NCBI GenBank assembly: GCA_022539475.1
Contig: VCMS01000132.1
Span: forward strand, 62,001 to 126,000
Reading direction: 5' to 3'
Source: Gracilaria domingensis
Lineage: Eukaryota > Rhodophyta > Florideophyceae > Gracilariales > Gracilariaceae
DNA length: 64,000 nucleotides
Every line of letters starts with the position of its first letter. Within the stretch, counting starts at the first letter, position 1. The translations under genes and the position numbers were made by a program. Shown here in pieces: positions 23,550 to 33,658 of this stretch. Below the pieces are notes generated by a model. The model was not told the DNA's origin. It searched no databases and saw only the letters and a list, made by a program, of their open reading frames with translations.

Positions 23550-23721
23550 AAGGTGGGGAGTAGTGATTGTAATTAGAGTAGTTCACCCTCCGTCTCGACC
23601 CGGGGCATCTTCTTTTTCTATCACATCCTGTGTGGGCTGAGACAGAAAAAGAAGACGTGACCACTCGACACCGGATGGGTAGTAGTGATAGTACGTAATG
23701 TAGTTTACACTCCGTCTCCCT
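23550..23721. repeat. Direct repeats flanking a hairpin
   Basis: GGTGGGGAGTAGTGATTGTA...CCGTCTC (about 23550-23596) returns as GGATGGGTAGTAGTGATAGT...CCGTCTC (about 23673-23719). Between them CTTCTTTTTCT and AGAAAAAGAAG (about 23610-23655) form perfect 11-base hairpin arms. It sits just past the end of the epimerase pseudogene. Confidence 0.55.
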
Positions 23722-23734
23722 AATACTACTACCT

Positions 23735-24431
23735 TTAAACGACCTTTGGAAAACAAGCCATGGCATGAGCTGGGTCATTCGAGCCAAAAATGGCAGATCC
23801 GAAAACTAAAATGTTTGCACCGGCCCTCACCACTCCTTTTACAGTACTCATTCCAATACCCCATCCACCTGTATCCTCATTCTTGGGTACAAGCCCCTTG
23901 CCTGGCGCACCTTGTCAACAACACCCTCCATGAACGCCTGTCCTCCAAACCGTGGCTCCACCGTCATCAACAATAACATGTCTACAACTCCTTCCTTCAT
24001 AAGTGCTTCTACGACCTTTATAGACGTATTTGGGCGAAACGCAACTTCAACCTTCATCGCCATCCTTTTAATTCGGTTACATAATTCCTTCAACACCACG
24101 TTCTCCTCCTCAGTTGGTACCTCGCACTTTTCTACTCCCTTAGCCACACTTTCGATATGAAATGTGACTCCGTCTGCGCCTGCTTCTGCAAGGTCTTTTA
24201 TCCATCGCCCATGATCTGATACCATCAGATGAAAGTCCAAAAACAATTTGTATGCCTCTGCAGCATTTTCACAACAGGCGGTCCAACAGTAAGGTTCGCC
24301 ACAAAATGACCATCCATTATATCTTTATGAAGCCACTCCGCTCCAGCCTCTTCCATTGCACTCGCTTCATCTTAAAGGCGAGCAAAGTCTGAAGCCAAAA
24401 TTGATGGCACTATAATTAAACGAGAATCCAT
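23735..24431 (-). pseudogene. Ribulose-phosphate 3-epimerase, cytosolic type, broken copy
   Basis: Near full-length copy of the TIM-barrel enzyme that interconverts ribulose 5-phosphate and xylulose 5-phosphate in the pentose phosphate pathway. Landmarks in order: [27 protein letters not shown] (metal-binding His/Asp region), [38 protein letters not shown], then GANILVFGSAIFGSNDP at the phosphate site. The start MDSRLIIVPSI matches cytosolic family members; no transit peptide is seen. About 232 codons, normal length. Three lesions: an in-frame TAA at 24374-24372 (codon 20), a one-base loss near 24250 before LDFHLMVS, and another near 23860 after IQVDG. The metal-binding residues survive, so decay is recent relative to the divergence. 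A functional copy must exist elsewhere. Confidence 0.88.
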
Positions 24432-24487
24432 ACTGAACATCGAAAACTTCAGTAGCACCAAACCTCTGGCTCCCAGACATACTCCCC

Positions 24488-24495
24488 TTTTATAA
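24488..24495 (-). promoter_or_regulatory. TATA box of the epimerase copy
   Basis: On the minus strand TTATAAAA lies 57 bases before the ATG. Its presence argues that this copy arose by DNA duplication or is the original locus, not by reverse transcription of a message. Confidence 0.5.
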
Positions 24496-24894
24496 CTCAA
24501 TGAAAAAGAACATTGTGGCATTCCGAGTGAAATTATAGATCGGATTCACGTCACTTATGAAGCCAAAATGGCTCCTTTCATCCTGTATTCAAGCTCTCCG
24601 TAACTCGTACTTTACAACTCAGGCTCGCAATGAGTTTCATTCATTCTAAACTTTCTATTCTTCCACCTAATTTTCATAAAACATCACTACACTGAGTGGC
24701 TTTTCGTCTCATACAAGCTCTATCATTCGTTCAGTACAATCATATGTCATACATTTTGCTCACTTTCCGAAGATGAACCATGTTCGCGTTCTCTGCTTAC
24801 CCATCGTTTGTACTTAAGTATCACTCTTCACCTTATCAGTTCTCGGCTTCATCTTTCATGTTTATCGTTACACAAACACAATCGAACGGTTGCA

Positions 24895-25797
24895 ATGAAC
24901 ACCCAGTCCGACATGCCTCCGACTGCGCCTCCGAGTTCCAGGTACTCTGACGTCTCTCAGAGCTCATCTCTGACTCGAGGCACTCGAGCCGTTATTGCTG
25001 GAACGGGGCGTATAGGTACCATGCTGGCGACCAAAGAAGATATGGTCATTTCCGCACTAGAATTCTGCAGCATGTCTGTTACTTCTCATTTTTCTGATGT
25101 ACCGATACTAGTTTGTGGAAGAACAAACAGCCTGGAGACCGTAATTCAGGCTTGCCTTCATTCGCTCGAAGAGATTCTCGTTTTCCTTCAGAATGGAGAC
25201 ATCATACCATTGGTTTCGAAGCTCGGTGTCGATAATTCTTCAAAAGTTGTCCTTTATCAAGGTGTACATTCAAGATACGCAGCTCCGCAGGATCGTGTCA
25301 CTCCTCAAAGTCCGGATGGTCTCACTTCCGCAACAGGAAAGTAGGCCTCCAACGTTGCAGACAGGTTTAGATCTATGGGTCTCACTTGCTGGGTTGTAGA
25401 CGAAGACATATGTCTCGTAAACTATTATGAGAAGTTCGTGTGGTTGTCAACGTTCAACATCGTCGGGACTTCAAGAGGTTTCATTCCTATGGGCGTAATC
25501 GCTACGGAGTGCAATACGGTTGTGGTCACAATAATGAAAGAGCTGTTGAAGATAGTTTCGCTTAAGACAGGTACTACTTGCAACCTCGAAGAAACTGTTG
25601 CGCCACTTATTGCATATGGGAAAACTCTCGCTGGCTTCCCTACTTCTTTTTCCGACTTTTAGTTTAGCAACGCGTACTTCTACGAGTTTTCCCTCCAAGA
25701 AAGAAAGATCGTAGGCGGTGACCCCGCTCCGTTTCATACAAACTACGTCAACGTTCTTAAGGAAAATTTATCCCCCTTCCCATTCCCCCTGTTTTGA
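24895..25797 (+). pseudogene. Ketopantoate-reductase-like protein, broken copy
   Basis: One frame of 301 codons from ATG 24895, interrupted by TAG at 25342-25344 and at 25660-25662. The order matches the ApbA/PanE-like family found in plants, algae and other photosynthetic lineages: a dinucleotide-binding loop (AVIAGTGRIGTML), PILVCGRTN, EILVFLQNGD, VVLYQGVHS, SPDGLTSATGK, VNYYEKFVWLSTFNIVG, and the C-terminal FPTSFSDF...FSNAYFYEFS...GGDPAPFHT segment. Family members reduce or bind 2-ketoacid-like substrates with NADPH; the true substrate of this subgroup is not known to me. Length is normal. A poorly conserved, Ser/Pro/Thr-rich N-terminus of about 35 residues precedes the fold. Residues around both stops continue the family pattern, so this is a dead copy, not two genes. 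Confidence 0.78.
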
Positions 25798-26432
25798 AGT
25801 TAGATCTCATGAAATTTCGGTATTCTAGACCTTATTGATGTAGAAACGAAATTTTTGAAGATAGTTAAACAGAAAATATACTTTATCTAAATGAACTATT
25901 CCTATTACATTACTTATGTTGTTGGTCTTTTTGCGGTTGGAATATGCCCTTTTGAAACCTACATCCTTTTTCAGTAAAAGCTTGCTACGTTATTGTTAGA
26001 CAGAAAAGCGTCATGCCATAACATTGAACTGCACGAAACTAGTAAAGACACAAATACAAAAGTGTGATATTTCTGAAGATCTAAGCGTCTGCAATACTTT
26101 GGGCATCGGTATAAACTAGAGTAAACCTTTCATGGATTTCAAACCCTAATGGAGGCTGTTATACTCTTCTTGATTTCAAAGCTCATTTTGAAGATGTTAA
26201 TAGTTTTCTTTACCCACTTGAGCTAGTACATATAAATACATATAAATTGTGACTCTTTCTTTCGTTTTTAAGTGCAAATCGATGCAAAAGCTTCTCGTCC
26301 TAGTAACGTTTCAAAACAGTACTAGAATATCTGTATATAGTCGTTCGTAGACTTATTTTATACTACAAAACACCTTGTGAACATCAATCATATCCTTCTC
26401 ATTCGTATACCCACACTCCAAGCTTTCAAAAT
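25798..26432. other. A+T-rich spacer with a possible promoter
   Basis: No coding frame. The repeated ACATATAAATACATATAAATT near 26228-26248 is TATA-like and lies about 190 bases before the next ATG; it could have served the phosphatase gene. Confidence 0.4.
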
Positions 26433-27251
26433 ATGTCTAAGTCAGAAAGTAAAGCTGAAGAAGTAACTCCCCAGCAGCTGGCTAACGAAATCTTTGAAAA
26501 TGGCTACGATTTGATTAGTGATATTGACGGTACTCTAGAAAGAGCTGGGGCCAACATTCCTGCCGAAACAGTACAATGCATGAAGTACATCAATGCACGC
26601 GTTTGTTTCGGAATTTCTACTGCGCGAGATATAGACGATTCCGAGAGTTTCATAGAGCATCTGAGTGGCTACACTTTTGGAATTTCTGGAAACCAAGGCG
26701 CACGGGTGAGATTATCGAATGGCACTGAAATTGATTAAGACCTTGACAGGGAAGGCTACAAACGATGTGCAGCCGAACTTGAGAGGCTTGCACTCTCATT
26801 AAATGAATCGCACAGACTTCACGAAGAGCATCCACAAGCAGTTTTGAGCACTAGAAAAGACAGTGGACTCCCTAACTTCACATACAAAAGACTGTCAAAG
26901 TAGGAAACAGAAATTAACTCCGGTATTTCAAAATTGTTGACATCGTTTCCGAACCTCGTTGCGTGCGCTCAAGATAAAAACTGTGACATAGTGGAAATTC
27001 GTTTTACGAAAAGCAGTGAGGCGCTAGCCTTGGTTGATAACGATCCCCAGTTCCAAACTCGTTTAATCGTTGCTTTCGGGAATGCTTCCAAAGATGGTCC
27101 TCTACATGAAATGGCAACCCTTGCAGTTCATGTCAAGAGAGACGAACCTCCAGCATCGGTAACATGTCTTTTTGATGTGGTGAAGGACGTGCATGAAACC
27201 ATTAGAAGGGTGGCCGAACTGTACGGGTACAAAAAATGCAAGTTTCAATAA
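26433..27251 (+). pseudogene. HAD-superfamily phosphatase (trehalose-phosphatase-like), broken copy
   Basis: A single frame of 273 codons interrupted by TAA at 26736-26738 and TAG at 26901-26903. HAD motif I is LISDIDGTL (DxDGT, nucleophile Asp). GISTARDIDD is the second conserved block, followed by GISGNQGARVRLSNG, typical of the OtsB/trehalose-6-phosphate phosphatase branch (laGnhGa). A conserved late acidic motif is AFGNASKDGPLHEMA. The enzyme class removes phosphate from a sugar phosphate; the exact substrate cannot be told from sequence. Both stops lie inside otherwise continuous, alignable sequence, so the gene is dead. A diverged inverted copy lies immediately downstream (27362-28335, minus), whose tail points toward this one, so the two are convergent. 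Confidence 0.72.
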
Positions 27252-27361
27252 TTTAGAAATGCTCTTGAAATTTGTTCGAAGTGCTACGATGCCTCCAATA
27301 TTTGGTAATTTAGGATATGAATTCTCAGTAATAAAAGGATCGTATATATCTCAGCACCTTT

Positions 27362-28335
27362 TTATAATTCTTGGTGTGTTATATCGTGCTGCTTTTCCTT
27401 GTAGCCGTACAACAAAGCCACCAGCATAATTGTCGAATGCATATCCTCCAAGCTTTGAAACAGGTTGTGTACTTCACGCGGGATACACTCCTCTTTGACG
27501 TGAACGCCGTACAAGCCTACCCCAGGCAAAAGACCGTCGCTCCAAGCACTTTCGAACGTCACAAGGTGATCCGTATTAATAAATCTTGGTTCATTGTCCA
27601 CAAGATTTGCTCCTCCACTTCCTTTGGTGAATATCTTGTCCTCAATCTCGCAACTTTTATCTCTGGGATAGATAACAGAGGTATCCATCTTCTGAAACAG
27701 GTCCTCAATAGCAGAATCCACTTCTTCTCTCCATGGCCACAGTTTATTGCATACGAAATTGGGAAGGGCACTATCACTCCTGCTCTCCACGAACTCCTTC
27801 TCATCATCATTCACAGTACTATCCCTCTTATTCAAATCCCTTGCCAAGAACAGTAGTCCGTCAACAGTTTGGTCCAAGGATGTGATCATTGAATGGAACC
27901 TTAATTTCCCTATCGTCAGAGAAACGAAGGAAAGCTCCATGACTCGCCGACATACCAAACTTATAGTCTTAGAGTCCTTCCATTGTTGCCTCCACGTCGC
28001 CCACATCACCCCCTGTAACAATTAGGAAACCAAAAACTTTCGTCAATGAACTTCATACACTTCACAACTTCTTCAGGAATTGACTCTTTCTCTCTTCTCA
28101 ACATTCCATCAACGAAACTTAATATACCCTAACCATTTGCATACATGAACTCAGACAGCGTATTGGGTGAAATTTCCGTCAAGTCTCTTTGTTCCTCTAC
28201 CATTCTTCCTGATACAGTAACCATACTGCCACAAGTACTGCATAGACAGGTACTGCATGGACCTCTCATCTTCATAATTCTCTTCAAACCAACCTTAAGT
28301 GCAGTTTCAAAATTGGTAGGACGCTTCATGTTCAA
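27362..28335 (-). pseudogene. Second HAD phosphatase copy, inverted and more decayed
   Basis: Reads from MNMKRPTNFETALK at 28335 to YGYKEKQHDITHQEL at 27362. It aligns block by block with the plus-strand copy: PNTLSEFMYANG with TPQQLANEIFENG; FVDGMLRREKESIPEEVVKC with the DxDGT region; SALPNFVCNKLW with SGLPNFTYKRLS; GGANLVDNEPRF with EALALVDNDPQF; LYGYKEK with LYGYKKC. Frame changes and stops occur near 28128, 28020 and 27880, and motif I has lost its first Asp. It is a diverged paralogue, not a recent duplicate, since most residues differ. The two genes meet tail to tail with about 110 bases between them. Confidence 0.7.
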
Positions 28336-28527
28336 TTGCGATATTGAATGGTGCCACCAATGATGTTAACGATACTGAGCATGTTCCAATTGGACGAAAC
28401 TGGACCAGAAACATATCACATTTGTTCAAGTACAAGACTGCCGCACCTATTCCAAGTTTATATGTATAGCCTTAAAATAATATACTATTCGTAATAATCG
28501 CAAGACACTCATAATTTACTAATCATC

Positions 28528-31500
28528 TCATCCACTTCGAGGCGCTCGCAGCCTCATTATTGGCAAATCGTCATCACTATTGCTCTCGAGCACTTCGGTT
28601 TTACCAGCCTCCGCTTCCTCACCATTCTCCACGACCACTTGCTCTTCTTCCGTGTCATCCACCCCACCCTCCTTATCTGACAACAGTTCATCCTCCGCCT
28701 CGTCCTCCTCGTCACCATTGACAAACCTGGGCCGGAATTCCCGTACCCGATGAACTGCATCAGGTAGTGCGTAGCCCTCTGGGACCATGTACATGTGGTA
28801 TGCAACCACCAAATTCATAGACTTCAGGCCTTTTCACCTTGTGCTTCCCACTTGCTCCAGCATGTGTCACATCACTACTGCCCACGAACATACAGTAGGA
28901 TGGGATGATTATCTCCTTCGCTGAATACACCTCCGACATCAATCGCAGCTGACGGTTGTTCATTCTCACCAGTTGATGGCTTCCAGCGCTCACCCAGAGA
29001 GAAAATCCCTCCTTCCCAGAGGCCATTACAAAGTATCCGGGATTACCAGTATTCATTGTTTCCTTCGTATCCGGATCACTGAAGTCGGTGTGGAGCGTCT
29101 GGCGCTTGCACTTTCTAGTGGTCCCCGGAAATCGACCACCAGTTTTCAGGGTGTACATATTCACAGCTTCCTTTTCATTGTGCCATAGTCCCGAAGCCGC
29201 AGCAACAATTGTACCCATTCAAACATCAAATTGAAAAAGCGCCTTTAAAACCCACCTCAGCTCCTCATTATCCTCCGGCTTCTTTACCGTACCCCAACGT
29301 GTCGACATCACTCTCCCCTCAAATGGTCCATTGCTCCCTTCTTTCCATCCTTCATCCTCGTTGATGATTTGAACAAACGACTTCTGTTCCTCTCCTTTCC
29401 GTACATCCGGCATCGCGCCATATCCATTCTGGAAGAAGTCCACCAACTTCCCTGACACATCTCCAAACTCCCGAACTTCTTCTAACCCTTCCCATTTAGG
29501 GACACCATTATCCGTCGCAAGGTCATCGAGCTCGCAAAATCCATTCTGCCTTAGCTCCGTTTGCATTCGGATGAAGAACATTTGCCCAGATTCGTCATGC
29601 TCTTTCGCAGCAACCCACAGCACCTCTTCATCATCCATACCTGTCGGTCGCGTACGAGGATACTGCATACCAAATTTCTCCGCCAATAGACGATTTTCAG
29701 CCCTTGCAGCGTGCCAAAAGACAAGATGGTGTACATCTCTGAGATTCGAGACACTTAGCAGCTCTGACCTATGTCCCTTCGGCATGTGAATGACTCTGAG
29801 CCAGGGGTCCTTGTGCTCAAATACGTTCTTCCCTTGCCATTCCTGCGGTCTCAGCCTGGCATACCCGCACCATGATGGGTTCGGTGGGCCATCATATGGG
29901 TCTCCTCGAACAAGTCCGTGCTCTTCAGATTCCGGAAGAGCTGTAGGTAACTCGTCATCAAATGACCCCCCACCTGTCTCTTGCTGATCGTCTGGCGCAA
30001 CATCTTTCTCGACGGTGACAACCCGTGGAACTGTCACAGAAAGAAGCTCATCGTCATCCACAAATGCAGAACTGCCTGCGTTCTCTGCATTCGCTCCCTC
30101 TCCCAATGCCACGAACTGAACCTTCATCGACCTTCCTCTCAGCACATGTTCATTTAGTTGAGACATCATGCCATCCGGTGTCATGCTGTTCAGAGTAGAT
30201 CTCATCTGTTGTGTGAAAGTCTTTCTCCGTTTCTTCCTCGGCGGAGCCCACTGTTCTTCTTCAGAGCTATCCAGAACTTCTATGGCACCTCGATTTCGGC
30301 CGTGCTCAATTTCCCTATAACTCACCTGCGCCCGTTCTCGTGCACTTCTTCGCGGCTCCCCTTCTTCACTGGCAGATGTTGCAGCAGCAGCAGCGAGAGT
30401 CCTCCTCTTCGTCACGGACTGCTTCACTGGTGCGGGGGGCGGAATTACCTTGAGCATCGTCCGCAATCGATTCTGAACGGAAGTCGTGGCAGTTCTAATT
30501 GAGTTCGTCCTGCTCCGAACACGCGGCAATGTGTTGAAGTTCACAACTTGTCCCAAAAGGAACTGATACACAGCTGCGTTGTTGTCTGGGTCTTCAGCGT
30601 CATCTTCATTGAATGGAGCAGACAGACTGATTTCGCGTTTCAGGCACACTCCCATCGACTCTTTCTCGTTCACTTCATTCCTCAGTGCTAGAGCCGCGTG
30701 GAACATAGACACTGCTCTATCATAAAAGAACCATCGAAGCTCCTCAAAGGTTTTCCATTGCTTTATCTTCGTCGAGTCGCCCTTCAGTAGAAGACAATCA
30801 AGAATGAGAGAAAACTCCTCTGCGTTCAAAACATGTAGCGGAGTATGTGACATATGTGTGAGACTTATGTCACCCAACTTTTACATATATCCTCGAATTG
30901 GGCCAGCATTCTCTCACGAGACATGAGCTGCAGGGTGACATTGGCATATCTCAGATACTGACGCTTTTGCACAGTCCCAATCAGTTGGCTCTCCCTCAAC
31001 ACTTCTGTCACTTCTGCGGGATGCACGTCTGCCGCTGTCAGCCGCTGAACATCTTCAATTAGGATGGCGACCACACTAACTATAGAGTGCAAACATCATC
31101 CTTCGCATGGTACTCGTCGACTCATTGAGGTACGAACCAACACATAATATTTCCTTCATCCCAATAGACCTTCCATCTCTTCGTTGCAGCAGATTGCAAC
31201 TCTGAAACCTGGCTAAGCTCTCCCACTTCTGTGCATTACCCGCTGCCAAAGATTATAGAGCTTCCAGACGATGCAAGCCATTCACAATGAAGCACTTCTT
31301 GATTAGGCGTCCCTTGTCGGTATCCCTATCTCCCGTAGTAGCATCTTGTAGGGCCACTACTGGAGAACCCATCGACTGCAATATCCAACGCTCCCTCATA
31401 CTCTTCACAAAGGCTCCAACGTGGAGTTCACTTACTCCACGCAATAAATTTGGCAGAGTCTCCACGTATTCGATGTCAGCATTAATGAGAGACATCCGGT

Positions 31501-32428
31501 AGTGATTGAGGTTCACCTTTGGGACATTCTGATGAATTCGTCTATACGTTTTGCTCCAAGTAGGTGTCCCTTGTGCTCCAGAACTGTCGCCAGAAACACT
31601 TGAACGTGCCATTCTTGCCGACAGAAGCACAACGTCATCGTCTGGCTGCACCGTAGTTTGTGGCGCTGCTTGGGGAGCAGATGGACCAGCTCCTTGTGTA
31701 GACTGCGCATCCGCGTCTGAAAGAGGACCTTTTCTGATCTCAACGTCCTCTTCTTGCACAGCCGTCCCGTGTTGAACCGTCTGTTTCGACGTAAAAGATT
31801 GCCTTATGTCGACGGTCTGATTCAATGCAGGAAATGCTCTTCTGGAACCAGTGGGCTTCGTAAGGGAGGTTGACTTTGTTCGGCCTGTCCGTCTTGTAGC
31901 TGGGGATGATCTCCTTTCTGTTGTTCGCTTCGTAACAGACGATGGGCCGGCCTGCAGAGTTGCTGCTGATGCGGTACCTCTTGGTGTTGATGAACTTCGA
32001 ATTGGCTCCGTGCGGCTTGTCGGCGTCATCACCTCACTCATAGCGCTCACCGTTCGTCGCTTCGACGCAGGAATGCTGGCTGCCACCCGTTCCAATTTTT
32101 TCTCATCCTAAATAGTGGCCATCCGAAGATCCTGGATGTATTGTGGAAGATTCAGGCCCTCCGCACGGTAAGTGTAGAACGTCTGAACGCTTCTACGGAT
32201 GAGAATATTATGAACCACCACAAGACCTACGTCCAAATGCTTCCCGTTCAACTCGCGGCGTAGGACACTTCCAGTTCCATGCAACAATGCTCCCCCGACT
32301 ACCACCTTTCCTTCGTTCTCAATATCCATCTGCAAGGAAACCTGCATTCTTCCTTGCAATGATCGAGTACTCCGCCGTGTGCGAGGATTCACGCTTTTGG
32401 TACGCTTCCGAACACGAGTCGGCTTCAT
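28528..32428 (-). pseudogene. Long broken gene: ParB/sulfiredoxin-like motif plus iron-oxygenase-like tail
   Basis: Minus-strand frames line up end to end over 3.9 kb (about 1,290 codons): 32428-32108, 32107-31253, on to about 31080, 31092-30865, 30877-29219, 29218-28760, 28818-28528. Most junctions are in-frame stops (TAG 32110, TAA 31255, TGA 29221) and at least three are frame changes (about 31085, 30870, 28800). The N-terminus is basic and Ser/Thr-rich. CFIVNGLHRLEAL (about 31290-31255) resembles the GxxR-containing box of the ParB/sulfiredoxin fold. The middle has acidic linkers and a basic cluster (PPRKKRRKTF). Near the end QTLHTDF, SDVTHAGASG and KRPEVYEFGG have the spacing of an HxD...H...R centre of 2-oxoglutarate/Fe(II) oxygenases. 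The end is acidic (SNSDDDLPIMRLRAPRSG). Host gene or DNA-transposon cargo; the domain calls are inference. Confidence 0.5.
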
Positions 32429-32802
32429 GCTGAACAGCTAGTGCAGTGAAAGGTGTATATCAACAATACGCTCGCTCTGGACGATACAGCAACGGAGGCG
32501 AGCCTTGAAATGGAGACTTACGCTGGGCGCCCCCGCTTTCGGCAGCTCCTCGGAACGTACTGCCAGTCTTCTCCGTGTCCTGTCCGTGGGCGCTCCCACG
32601 CTGATTGTACGCTTTATAGTCATGGAGTACGCGCAACGATGACTCACGCAAGCAATGGTCGCGCTCTGTAGTCGTGCTCTTCAAGTGCTCATATTAGCAA
32701 GGTAGTCAAGAGTACACTTATTCATGTACAGCCCGCTGCCGCCGATACACGTGGACAGCAGCGCCAAATTACCAGCGGGCGGGTGTAGCTAAATCAAGAC
32801 GA
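32429..32802. other. Upstream region of the long minus-strand locus
   Basis: No coding frame supported. It would contain that gene's promoter; GTACGCTTTATAGTC near 32606-32620 has only a weak TATA-like core. Confidence 0.35.
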
Positions 32803-33147
32803 AAAGTGCCGCCGAGGCCTGTTTTGGGAGGTCTCCAGATGGTACCAAATTGTGGCCAGAACGTGCTCGCGGGCGGGGGCCAGTTGTGTTAGGGTGGATA
32901 GCCTAACCCAGCCGCACCCCTTCCCCGGCCCCCCCTCAGCCCGCAGGCACAATTTGGCAGATTTTGTGAAAAATGTGCGATTTTATGCCCGCGGACGAGG
33001 GATTTCGGTTGTGTTAGGGTACCTACCCTAACACAACCGACCACCCTCCTCCCTCCTCCCCCGCCTCTTGTCCACGGGCACGTCCTGGTCACATTTTGGC
33101 GCCTTCCGGGGACCTCCCAAAACACCCCCCCTCCCGACACTTCCCGC
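32803..33147. repeat. Fold-back repeat with TTAGGG/CCCTAA palindromes
   Basis: The left arm (32803-32895) and the reverse complement of the right arm (about 33025-33143) share a long run of landmarks in order: AGTGCCG, TGTTTTGGGAGGTC, CCA, ACGTGC and GTTGTGTTAGGGT. The inner end of the right arm is itself a perfect palindrome, 17-base arms 33005-33021 and 33024-33040 around CC. A related imperfect palindrome, GTGTTAGGGTGG...CCTAACCCA, lies at 32886-32910. The whole can fold on itself, as in fold-back or MITE-type elements without coding capacity. Confidence 0.65.
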
Positions 33148-33658
33148 ACCCACCGCGTCACCTCACCGCACCAACCCGTCTTCTCCACGCTCCAAACTCT
33201 CCTTAATCTCCACGCGATGCAAGTAAGAGGAAAGAGTGGTTTCCAGTGTCAAGGATGTGAGGGACTCCACGCATTCTGCGCCGTGTTCGACGACGGCGGC
33301 TGACGCACTGAATGCGCCGCCGATGGCGATGGCGCGCGGTCGCCGACGCATCTTGAGTCAAGAGCTCAATCGATAGCGGTTTTTTTTAGTCTAGTGGTAA
33401 GCTATCACGCAACATATATCTATCAGTGAACTAATCTTTAGGCGATTCATCGACTGTACGCGATGCAGTTCCATCCGGAGCCGTAAGTCCGTTAGGCACC
33501 AGCAGCCCATCCGAGGGCCGCAACTGTGCTTGGCAGCGACCGCGTGGAACAACAGCCGCACTCCGAGGCCACCACACCAAGCGCCACATACACCCCTTGC
33601 CTAACCTAAATCCGCTTCACAACCTTCCCTACGTGCTCTCCCTCTCGCCGTACACGTT
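33148..33658. other. GC-rich spacer with weak signals
   Basis: A minus-strand frame of 62 codons (33163-33351, starts MRRRPRAIAIGG) runs into the fold-back and has no recognised family. TAGTCTAGTGG at about 33390 resembles a polymerase III A box; see findings. Confidence 0.3.

Noticed and set aside
23735-28335. In-frame stops as evidence of a reassigned stop codon
   Set aside because: The host-type genes carry both TAA and TAG stops, plus single-base frame changes, and the DNA transposons also show TGA. The mixture, and the use of normal stops at gene ends, fits decay and not a variant genetic code.
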